Assembly: GCA_902796375.1 (NCBI GenBank)
Contig: CADBOW010000101.1
Location: forward strand, 1 to 18,971
From: an uncultured Lachnospiraceae bacterium
Lineage (GTDB): Bacteria > Bacillota > Clostridia > Lachnospirales > Lachnospiraceae
DNA: 18,971 bases
Reading direction: 5' to 3'
Under the pieces are notes generated by a model, which had not been told where the DNA came from, ran no database searches, and was given only the letters and a program-made list of their open reading frames with translations. The position numbers were made by a program, and so were the translations under genes. How positions within the stretch are numbered: the stretch's first letter is position 1; the number at the start of each line of letters is the position of its first letter. This document shows positions 7,404-14,192 of the stretch, piece by piece.

Positions 7404-8291
7404 TCAATCCGCAGGTCTCTGATAGAATCTTCCGGTCACACGCTCGGTCTTGACCACATTCACAAATGCCTCCGGATCCGCCTTCTTAACGGTGTTTACC
7501 ACCTTTCCGGATTCCTCTGCGGAAACCACGGAATATACCACATTTCTCTCGCAATGCTCATAGGAGCCTTCGCCTTCCAGGATCGTGGCCCCATGGTTGC
7601 TGATATCATTGATCGCCTTACAGACCTCTCTCGGCCTGTTGGTGACGATAAACAGGGTAGCCTTCTGATATTTCCGGTACAGCACCCGGATCGCCACGGT
7701 GGAAGCATACTGAAAGATAATGGAATAAAGGGCCCGGTTCCATTCAAACAGCAACCCGGCCGCTGCCAGGATGCATGCGTTGATCACCAGTGTGATATTG
7801 AAGGAATCGATCCCCCGTTTCTCCGACAGATAAATGGAAATGAAATCCGTTCCGCCGCTGGTTGCGTCCATCAGAAGACAGAGGCTGATAGCACCGCCGT
7901 TGATGGCCCCGCCGAATATACTGACCAGCAGGGGATCTCTGGTAATGGGATACGATGGAAGCACATCTGTCAGAATACTGGTAAGCACGATGACCCAGCA
8001 GGAAAGCAGGGTAAACTTCTTTCCGATGAACCGGAAGCCGATGTATACGGGGACCGCATTGATGATCAGGTTGATCACCGTATAGGGAAGCTGGATACCG
8101 AAGTACTTTTTTGCGACCTCCTGGATCAGCAGCGTAAGACCGCTGGCTCCCCCGGGGATCAGCTTTCCGGCATGCACAAAGCTGTTGATGTTCATGGCGA
8201 TCACAACCGACGCAAAGGAACAGACCGCCAGTCGAAACAGCAAACGGCCAAATGATTTTCTCTTCAGGTTGGGATCCATGCCCTGTGCCAT
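7404..8291 (-). CDS. YitT family membrane protein with DUF2179 domain
   Basis: A polytopic membrane protein of unknown transport or signalling role. Numbered from the chosen ATG (8289-8291), it has 295 residues. Hydrophobic segments cover about residues 18-37, 70-90, 93-112, 119-143 and 165-183. The family motifs are PGGASGL (46-52) and SGGTDF (145-150). A soluble C-terminal DUF2179 domain covers about 207-290. A GTG twelve bases upstream is also in frame, but GTGAGG directly upstream makes a good ribosome binding site for the ATG, so I prefer the shorter form. The gene follows yhaM by 22 bases and is probably co-transcribed with it. The family is widespread in Firmicutes and poorly understood; I assign no substrate. 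Confidence 0.88.
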   Translation of the reverse strand: MAQGMDPNLKRKSFGRLLFRLAVCSFASVVIAMNINSFVHAGKLIPGGASGLTLLIQEVAKKYFGIQLPYTVINLIINAVPVYIGFRFIGKKFTLLSCWVIVLTSILTDVLPSYPITRDPLLVSIFGGAINGGAISLCLLMDATSGGTDFISIYLSEKRGIDSFNITLVINACILAAAGLLFEWNRALYSIIFQYASTVAIRVLYRKYQKATLFIVTNRPREVCKAINDISNHGATILEGEGSYEHCERNVVYSVVSAEESGKVVNTVKKADPEAFVNVVKTERVTGRFYQRPAD

Positions 8292-8313
8292 AGACTTCCT
8301 CACTTCCGCAGGT

Positions 8314-9255
8314 TTATGATTCTGTCTTTCTTACATTTGAATCCAACAGCTTGTTAAAGCCAAGCCAGCCCGTAGTATCTTCATTTGCGGAGAGAAACTC
8401 CGTAAAGGTTTCAATCTTTGCATCCATATTATCAGCGAAGGATAATGCCACTGCTTCGATCAGTGCAGGCTTCTTCGGCGAACCGAATTCCAGCTCTCCG
8501 TGATGGGATAAAATGCAGTGCAGCAGCTCATCCTGCAGTTTCGGGGGAAATCCCTCGATGGCATCCGTCTTCTCCTTGATCCACATGGCTCCTATGACGA
8601 TATGTCCCAGAAGCTGACCCTGATCGGTATAATCATTTTCCGGAAATGGTGAGATCTCCTTCAGCTTCCCGATATCATGCAGGATCGCAGCCGTGATCAG
8701 AAGATCCCGGTTCAGCACAGGGTACTGCTTCGCCAGAAACTCACAGGTTTTTGCAACAAACAGACTGTGATGCAGCAGGCCCGCGATGAACCCGTGATGT
8801 ACGCTTTTGGCGGCGCTGTGACTCACAAAATCCTTTTTAAATGCTTCATCCTCCAGGAAAAATCCCGACAGCAGCTGATGCAGATAGGGATTCTTCACAT
8901 CGGAGATCAGTCTGAGCAGAGCATCATACATTTCCTCCACCGGATAGGGTGAGCAGGGCATATACTCCGAAACCTCATATTCCCCTTCCCTGGCCCGCCG
9001 GATCCTGGACACATTCAGCTGAAGCTGATTGTTGAAGGATGTAACCTGCGCCTCGATAAATATATATTCCATCGCCTCAAAGTGATCGATCCCGCCGGAC
9101 AGGTTCCATACCTTCGCATCTATGGTTCCCGTCTTATCCTGCAGAGTCAGACTGTAATAGGTCTTATCCGTTTTGGTCTTTGCAACTACCTTGGTCTTAC
9201 AGTAATAAATCTCGGAGACGTGCTCTCCTTCTCGTAATTCTTTTAAGTACCTCAA
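8314..9255 (-). CDS. yhaM: 3'-5' exoribonuclease, YhaM family (OB-fold plus HD domain), TTG start
   Basis: YhaM proteins trim RNA from the 3' end in a metal-dependent way. The N-terminal OB-fold (about residues 10-90) has the run TYYSLTLQDKTGTIDAKVW. The HD domain (about 140-280) carries H162-H163 in GLLHHS, the HD pair H193-D194 in AILHDIGK, H251-H252 in SHHG and D275 in ADNMDAK, so the metal ligands look complete. I chose a TTG at 9253-9255 because AAGGAG sits 7 bases upstream and the protein then begins MRYLKELREGEHVSEIYYCK, the family's normal N-terminus. The in-frame GTG at 9316-9318 would overlap the kinase gene and lacks an obvious ribosome binding site. The resulting length, 313 residues, fits the family. 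It follows the histidine kinase by 43 bases. Confidence 0.9.
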   Translation of the reverse strand: MRYLKELREGEHVSEIYYCKTKVVAKTKTDKTYYSLTLQDKTGTIDAKVWNLSGGIDHFEAMEYIFIEAQVTSFNNQLQLNVSRIRRAREGEYEVSEYMPCSPYPVEEMYDALLRLISDVKNPYLHQLLSGFFLEDEAFKKDFVSHSAAKSVHHGFIAGLLHHSLFVAKTCEFLAKQYPVLNRDLLITAAILHDIGKLKEISPFPENDYTDQGQLLGHIVIGAMWIKEKTDAIEGFPPKLQDELLHCILSHHGELEFGSPKKPALIEAVALSFADNMDAKIETFTEFLSANEDTTGWLGFNKLLDSNVRKTES

Positions 9256-9268
9256 ATTAAATCTCCTT
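9253..9268 (-). promoter_or_regulatory. AAGGAG ribosome binding site and TTG start of yhaM
   Basis: Minus strand AAGGAG (9263-9268) is 7 bases upstream of TTG (9253-9255). No ATG lies nearby in frame. This decides the start of the exoribonuclease gene. Confidence 0.75.
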
Positions 9269-9298
9269 ACTTCCGGGGTCGGACAGTGATTCCGACTC

Positions 9299-10789
9299 TT
9301 ATTTTCCCATAACGGCACTGGCCTTGCTCAGGGTGAAGACGAACTCCGTTCCCTCATCCACCTTACTGGTAACCGTGATCACCTCATGATGTGCCTTAAT
9401 GATCTCCTTGGTGATCGCCAGTCCGATACCGGAGCCGGTCTTATCCTTACCGCGGGAGGAATCCCCCTTGTAAAACCGGATGAAGATCTTCTTCTGCGTC
9501 TCTTCATCCATACCCATACCCTCGTCCTTGACGGAGATATGAACCTTGTCATCCTTCTCCTTATCCGTAACCGTCACATAGATCTTCTTTCCCTTGGGCG
9601 TAAACTTCAGGGCATTATCGATCAGGTTGTATATTACCTGCTGGATCTTGGTCTTATCTGCCATAACGACGGTTTCTTCCGCATGGTTGTTCAGATAGAT
9701 GGCAACCCCCTTCTCGATACATTTGATCTCAAAGGTATTCAATGTGGCGTTGATCACCTCAATGATAGCAAAGTCCTTCAGCTTCAGATAAGGACCGTAA
9801 TTCTCCAGATTATTCAGATCCAGCAGTCCCTGGGTCAGCTTCGTCAGACGCTGGGTCTCATTTAACACGATATCCAGATAGCGTTCCTGCTTCTCCGGTG
9901 GTATCGTTCCGTCCTTCATGGCCTCGATATAGCCCTTGATCGATGTCAGCGGAGACCTGAAATCATGGGAAATGTTGGACACGAAGTCCCGCCGGTAATC
10001 CTCCAGCTTCGCCAGCTCGTCCGCCATATATTCCATGGACTGTGCCAGCTGGCCGATCTCGTCGTTGGAATGGATTTCGGTCCGTACATCCAGATTTCCC
10101 TTGGAGTATTCATTTGCCACAACCGAAAGCTTCTTAACCGGCGTCAGGACCCTCTTGGAAACGACTGCCAGGAATACAAAGGCTATGACAATGATGACCA
10201 GACAGGGGATCAGCACGATACTGTAGATATTTCCCAGCAGCTCATTGATCTGGGATACGGTGGCATGCAGGATCAGAGCACCCCGGTGTTCGGTGGAGAT
10301 CACACTTCCCAGAGCATTCAGGTGATCCAGATGCACCGGCACATTTACGGAGATCATTTCCCCTTTGTAGAGTCCGTAGAAATTGCCTGTCTGGGAATGC
10401 TCCGCATCGATCTGATATTCGGGGTCCAGCTGATAGATGTTATATGGAATGCTGTTCTCCATCTCGGCATCCTTGGGGGTGGTGACATTTCCGATCCGGG
10501 AGGTGGCCACCACCCGTCCGTACTCATCGATATACCAGACATCCGCCTCCAGCGCCGTGGCATAATACCGGAACAGATATTCCAGATCCGGCTTGTCGTA
10601 CCGTCCGGACACGTAACCGGTCACCGTCTGTGAAACGATCAGGGCCCCCTCATTGGACAGGGTCTCGCGTTTCTCCGAAACCAGAGACCGCCGTGTCATA
10701 AAGGACGTAAAAACAATCAGCACCCCAAAGGACACGATCAGTATCGCCAGAAATGCTATATAGATTCGGTCCAGAATGGAATGCTGCAT
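9299..10789 (-). CDS. membrane sensor histidine kinase
   Basis: Autophosphorylating sensor paired with the response regulator just upstream. The 496-residue protein has a membrane segment (about residues 10-30), an extracytoplasmic sensing region of about 155 residues (33-188), a second membrane segment (190-211), a HAMP linker (212-264), a HisKA dimerisation domain with the phospho-accepting His275 in SNISHDFRSPL, and an HATPase domain. That domain shows the N box NLIDNALKF (388-396), G1 box DEGMGM (422-427) and G2 box GSGIGLAI (452-459). There is no PAS domain, so it does not match WalK. Translation starts 3 bases after the regulator's stop codon, with GAGGTGAG inside the regulator's last codons as ribosome binding site, so the pair is tightly coupled. 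The stimulus is unknown. Confidence 0.94.
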   Translation of the reverse strand: MQHSILDRIYIAFLAILIVSFGVLIVFTSFMTRRSLVSEKRETLSNEGALIVSQTVTGYVSGRYDKPDLEYLFRYYATALEADVWYIDEYGRVVATSRIGNVTTPKDAEMENSIPYNIYQLDPEYQIDAEHSQTGNFYGLYKGEMISVNVPVHLDHLNALGSVISTEHRGALILHATVSQINELLGNIYSIVLIPCLVIIVIAFVFLAVVSKRVLTPVKKLSVVANEYSKGNLDVRTEIHSNDEIGQLAQSMEYMADELAKLEDYRRDFVSNISHDFRSPLTSIKGYIEAMKDGTIPPEKQERYLDIVLNETQRLTKLTQGLLDLNNLENYGPYLKLKDFAIIEVINATLNTFEIKCIEKGVAIYLNNHAEETVVMADKTKIQQVIYNLIDNALKFTPKGKKIYVTVTDKEKDDKVHISVKDEGMGMDEETQKKIFIRFYKGDSSRGKDKTGSGIGLAITKEIIKAHHEVITVTSKVDEGTEFVFTLSKASAVMGK

Positions 10790-10792
10790 GTA

Positions 10793-11500
10793 TTATCTCA
10801 CCTCAAATTTATAACCTACGCGCCATACGGTTGCGATCGACCAGGGGAAATCTCCCTCCAGCTTCTCGCGCAGCCGCTTGATGTGAACATCCACGGTTCT
10901 TGTATCTCCCATAAAATCATAACCCCACAGCTGATTCAGCAGCTGTTCTCTGGTGAATACCTGATTCGGCTGACTTGCAAGGAAATACAGAAGTTCCAGC
11001 TCCTTCGGCGGCATATCGATATTCTTCCCGCAGAAGGTTACGGTATAATTGGAAATGTTGACGATCAGGTTGGTGTATTCCACATAATCGCCCTTCCGCT
11101 CCGCACGATCCTGGGGCGAAGGCTCTTCCGCCCGCTTGGTCCGGCGAAGTACTGCCCGTACCCGGGCAACCATCTCATTGGAATCAAACGGCTTTATGAT
11201 ATAATCATCCGCACCCATTTTCAATCCCAGAACCTTATCAAAAACTTCTCCCTTTGCGGAAAGCATGATAATGGGCGTCTCCCGTGTTCTGCGGATCTGC
11301 TGGCATACCTCATACCCGTCCATCCCGGGAAGCATGAGATCCAGCAGGATCAGGTCCGGATCATACTGCTCTACAACAGTAAGGGCCGTTTCACCGTCTC
11401 CGGCGATCTGAGTGTCAAAGCACTCCTTATTCAGATACAGGGAAATCAGCTCTGCTATATTTTCATCATCATCTACGATCAGAATCTTCGGTTTATCCAT
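10793..11500 (-). CDS. OmpR/PhoB-type response regulator
   Basis: DNA-binding partner of the adjacent kinase. The 235-residue protein has a receiver domain with the acidic triad D10-D11-D12 region, phospho-acceptor Asp54 in LILLDLMLPGMDG, Ser81 and Lys103 (YIIKPF). The C-terminal winged helix (about 138-235) carries the motifs PPKELELLYFLASQPNQVFT and TRTVDVHIKRLREKLE. The start ATG at 11498-11500 has a weak AAGGTG ribosome binding site. It lies 81 bases downstream of mutS2, in a gap holding a possible extended -10 promoter. It appears to head a run of regulator, kinase, yhaM and the YitT gene. The target genes are not known. Confidence 0.95.
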   Translation of the reverse strand: MDKPKILIVDDDENIAELISLYLNKECFDTQIAGDGETALTVVEQYDPDLILLDLMLPGMDGYEVCQQIRRTRETPIIMLSAKGEVFDKVLGLKMGADDYIIKPFDSNEMVARVRAVLRRTKRAEEPSPQDRAERKGDYVEYTNLIVNISNYTVTFCGKNIDMPPKELELLYFLASQPNQVFTREQLLNQLWGYDFMGDTRTVDVHIKRLREKLEGDFPWSIATVWRVGYKFEVR

Positions 11501-11545
11501 TTCTTCACCTTTTCCTTCGTATTCCAGTGATTGCCACTACATTTT

Positions 11546-11573
11546 AGTGTACCACAAAAAGTGATATTTTCAC
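11546..11573 (-). promoter_or_regulatory. candidate promoter for the two-component operon
   Basis: On the minus strand GTGAAA (11568-11573), 16 bases, then TACACT (11546-11551) preceded by TGG, which fits an extended -10. It lies in the 81-base gap between mutS2 and the response regulator. The -35 is poor, so this is a moderate call. I see no convincing mutS2 terminator here, only a 4-bp stem (GTGA/TCAC) before TTTTT. Confidence 0.45.
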
Positions 11574-11581
11574 AGTTTTTC

Positions 11582-13945
11582 TTATAAACTGACGATGGTC
11601 ACGCCGGCATCCCCTTCTCCGAATTCACCCAGGCGAAAGCTCTTGACAAACCGGAGCGTACGGAGGTATTCATGAATCCCCTTACGAAGCGCGCCGGTTC
11701 CCTTCCCATGAACGATACGTACCGTGGTGGCATGGGCCAGCAGGGCATCATCCAGGAATTTATCGATCTCCATCCGGGCATCATCCACGGTTCTTCCCAG
11801 CAGATTCAGTTCAGGCGTAAAGGTGTAGCCCTTATGGATATTCCCTTCTCCTGCCGCACGAACCTTCGGAGTCTTCACCTTCTCTTCCTCCAGGATCAGA
11901 AGATCGGAGGCCGGGAATCGGGAGGTCAGGATACCCATTTCCACTGTGAACAGGCCCTTGGAATCCGCAAGCGCTATGATGTGGCCTTCCGTATCAAGGC
12001 TCAGAACTCTGACACGGTCGCCGATCCGGAAATCGCTGTTCTTCTGCCCGGAATTCTGCTGCTTCTTCTCCTGATGATCCGTAAGGGCCTCACGCTTCTT
12101 CCGCAGACTGGCCCTCTGCTCCTCCATCCGCCGTGCATCGGCGGCCGCCGGATTCTTCAGCCATTTCTGATAATCACGGATGGCTGCATCCGCCGTTTCC
12201 TTCGCTTCCTCTATGATCTCTCTGGCTTCTTCTCTGGCCTTGGCCAGAACCGCTTCCTTCTTCTCCTGCAGCTTGGACTCCTGTACGGACAGCCGCTTCC
12301 TCAGAGCCTCCGCTTCCTTCCGGTAATGCTCCAGCTCGGCCTGATCCTTCTCCATCACCCTGCGGGTCTGCTCCAGCTCCGTCAGGATCTGATCCATACT
12401 GATGGCATCCGCATCCAGCTGTCCCCGGGCGACTTCGATGATCTCCTCCGGAAGTCCCAGACGTCTGGAGATCGCAAATGCATTTGAGCTTCCGGGGATC
12501 CCGATCATCAGCCGATAAGTGGGGCGGAGAGATGCCACGTCAAACTCACAGGAAGCATTCTCCACGCCGGCCTCCGAAAGCGCATAGGTCTTCAGTTCCG
12601 TGTAATGTGTAGTCGCCATGACCCTGGCTCCCCGGGCCTTCAGCTCCGAAAGGATCGACACCGCAAGTGCCGCACCCTCCACAGGATCCGTCCCGCCGCC
12701 GGGCTCATCAAACAGACACAGGGTATCCTTTTGTGCATGCTGAATTATGTAAACTATATTGCTCATATGAGAGGAGAAAGTGGAGAGACTCTGCTCTATG
12801 CTCTGCTCATCCCCGATATCGGCAAATACATCCTGAAAGATCGCCAGCCGGGAGCCGTACATGGCCGGAATATGAAGTCCCGCCTGTCCCATCAGTGTGA
12901 GAAGGCCCAGAGTCTTCAGAGATACGGTCTTTCCACCGGTATTGGGACCGGTGATGATCAGGACCGTATAGTCCTCTCCCAGTCTTATGTCAACCGGAAC
13001 TGCAGTGGAGCGCTCCAGCAGCGGATGCACGCCCCGTTTGATCTCAACGATCCCGTCTGTATTAAACAACGGCTCCGAGGCATCCATGGCCTTCGCAAAT
13101 TTCGCTTTTGCGAAAATGAAATCCAGCTCCGTCAGCAGGGTCATGTCCATATGGATCTCATCCCGCACGGATGCTGCCATTTCCGACAGTGACGCAAGGA
13201 TCGCCTCGATCTCCAGACGTTCCTCGGACTCCAGCTCCTTGATCTTATTGTTCAGGTTCACGATCTCCATCGGTTCGATAAATACCGTGCTTCCGGTCTG
13301 AGACTGGTCATGGATCATTCCCGGAAATTTCGAGCGGTACTCGGCCTTCACCGGGATACAATAGCGGCCGCCCCGCATGGTGATCAGGGCCTCCTGCAGC
13401 GTTCCCCGGTCGGACTCTCTCTTCACGATCTTCTCCAGCTGCTGATGCAGCTGGCTTCCACAGGACAGGATCTCCTTCCGGATCTTCTTCAGATTCGGGG
13501 ATGCATCGTCTGCCATATCCTCTTCGGACAGGATGCAGCGACGGATCTCCGAGGACACATCCCGCACAGGAAGAAGACTGGCAAACCGGTCCGTCAACGA
13601 ATCCGGCTCCGGAGCTTCTCTCCTGGCCCCATAGCTCTGCACCTGATCCGCCGTCTCCAGAAGCGCAGCGATATCCAGCAGCTCCCGCTGATCCAGGGGA
13701 GATCCCATCTCCAGCAGACGAAGGACATCTGCCAGCTCACGAACGCCGGAGAAGCCTACATTTCCGTATTCCTCCATCCGCCGGACCGCATCTCTGGTCT
13801 CCGACTGCAGCCGGACGATCTCCACCATATCCCTGCGGGGAGACAGACGGAGACAACGCTTCTTCGCTCCCGGGGATACAGCATGGTCGGAGAGCATTTC
13901 CAATATCTTTTCAAATTCCAATACACGCAGTGTTCTTTTATTCAA
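11582..13945 (-). CDS. mutS2: MutS2 family ATPase with C-terminal Smr domain, TTG start
   Basis: MutS2 is a MutS-like ATPase, not a mismatch-repair protein; in Bacillus it acts in ribosome collision rescue and it has been linked to recombination control. With the TTG start at 13943-13945 the protein has 787 residues, the normal family length, and begins as MutS2 proteins do (NKRTLRVLEFEKILEML). Walker A GPNTGGKT is at 333-340, and Walker B FDEPGGGTDP includes D413-E414. A long charged coiled coil spans about 519-634, a KOW-like segment FRIGDRVRV is near 639-647, and the Smr domain covers about 712-787 with HGKGTGALR at 746-754. The usual Smr LDLRG motif reads LNLLG here. The TTG start is backed by GAGGAAG 6 bases upstream. 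A longer in-frame opening from 14083 would add 46 residues foreign to the family. Confidence 0.95.
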   Translation of the reverse strand: MNKRTLRVLEFEKILEMLSDHAVSPGAKKRCLRLSPRRDMVEIVRLQSETRDAVRRMEEYGNVGFSGVRELADVLRLLEMGSPLDQRELLDIAALLETADQVQSYGARREAPEPDSLTDRFASLLPVRDVSSEIRRCILSEEDMADDASPNLKKIRKEILSCGSQLHQQLEKIVKRESDRGTLQEALITMRGGRYCIPVKAEYRSKFPGMIHDQSQTGSTVFIEPMEIVNLNNKIKELESEERLEIEAILASLSEMAASVRDEIHMDMTLLTELDFIFAKAKFAKAMDASEPLFNTDGIVEIKRGVHPLLERSTAVPVDIRLGEDYTVLIITGPNTGGKTVSLKTLGLLTLMGQAGLHIPAMYGSRLAIFQDVFADIGDEQSIEQSLSTFSSHMSNIVYIIQHAQKDTLCLFDEPGGGTDPVEGAALAVSILSELKARGARVMATTHYTELKTYALSEAGVENASCEFDVASLRPTYRLMIGIPGSSNAFAISRRLGLPEEIIEVARGQLDADAISMDQILTELEQTRRVMEKDQAELEHYRKEAEALRKRLSVQESKLQEKKEAVLAKAREEAREIIEEAKETADAAIRDYQKWLKNPAAADARRMEEQRASLRKKREALTDHQEKKQQNSGQKNSDFRIGDRVRVLSLDTEGHIIALADSKGLFTVEMGILTSRFPASDLLILEEEKVKTPKVRAAGEGNIHKGYTFTPELNLLGRTVDDARMEIDKFLDDALLAHATTVRIVHGKGTGALRKGIHEYLRTLRFVKSFRLGEFGEGDAGVTIVSL

Positions 13946-13958
13946 GTCGTTCTTCCTC
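13943..13958 (-). promoter_or_regulatory. GAGGAAG ribosome binding site and TTG start of mutS2
   Basis: Minus strand GAGGAAG (13952-13958) stands 6 bases upstream of TTG (13943-13945). It gives a MutS2 of standard length and N-terminus, so it fixes the start despite in-frame ATG and GTG codons further upstream. Confidence 0.75.
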
Positions 13959-13995
13959 ACATTCACGAACATAAATCTGTAGACATACACTACTA

Positions 13996-14024
13996 TTTTT
14001 AGCATAATCCCCCGGGAAACGCAA
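13996..14024 (-). promoter_or_regulatory. candidate promoter for mutS2
   Basis: On the minus strand TTGCGT (14019-14024), 17 bases, then TAAAAA (13996-14001) preceded by TGC, an extended -10 pattern. It lies about 50 bases before the mutS2 start. Neither hexamer is perfect. Confidence 0.4.
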
Positions 14025-14059
14025 TAGCGGGCGGATTCGGGACTTTCACCCGATGGAAA

Positions 14060-14122
14060 CGTGCGCCGCTGAGCGCACGCCACCGGCGTGCAGCGTCCGC
14101 GTTGGCCGACAACTGTACGGCC
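14060..14122 (-). other. cluster of GC-rich hairpins upstream of mutS2
   Basis: Three perfect inverted repeats are packed here. CGTGCGC/GCGCACG (14060-14079, loop 6) and GCACGCC/GGCGTGC (14075-14091, loop 3) overlap, so only one can form at a time. GGCCG/CGGCC (14104-14122, loop 9) follows. The stretch is non-coding and lies between the terminator of the upstream secreted-protein gene and the candidate mutS2 promoter. It could be a structured RNA, a palindromic repeat unit or a transcription barrier. No known RNA family is recognised. Confidence 0.5.
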
Positions 14123-14131
14123 GTATCACGC

Positions 14132-14176
14132 AAAATGGAACAGGAGCGATTCCGATCATTCAGAACCGCCCCTGTT
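14132..14176 (-). terminator. terminator of the secreted LRR/repeat protein gene
   Basis: On the minus strand AACAGGGGCG pairs with CGCTCCTGTT (10 bp including one G-T pair, loop 18), followed by CCATTTT. It begins 17 bases after the end of the 14193-15659 gene. The T run is short and offset by three bases, so termination may be incomplete. Confidence 0.6.
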
Positions 14177-14192
14177 TCTGTCGGGCATGCCT

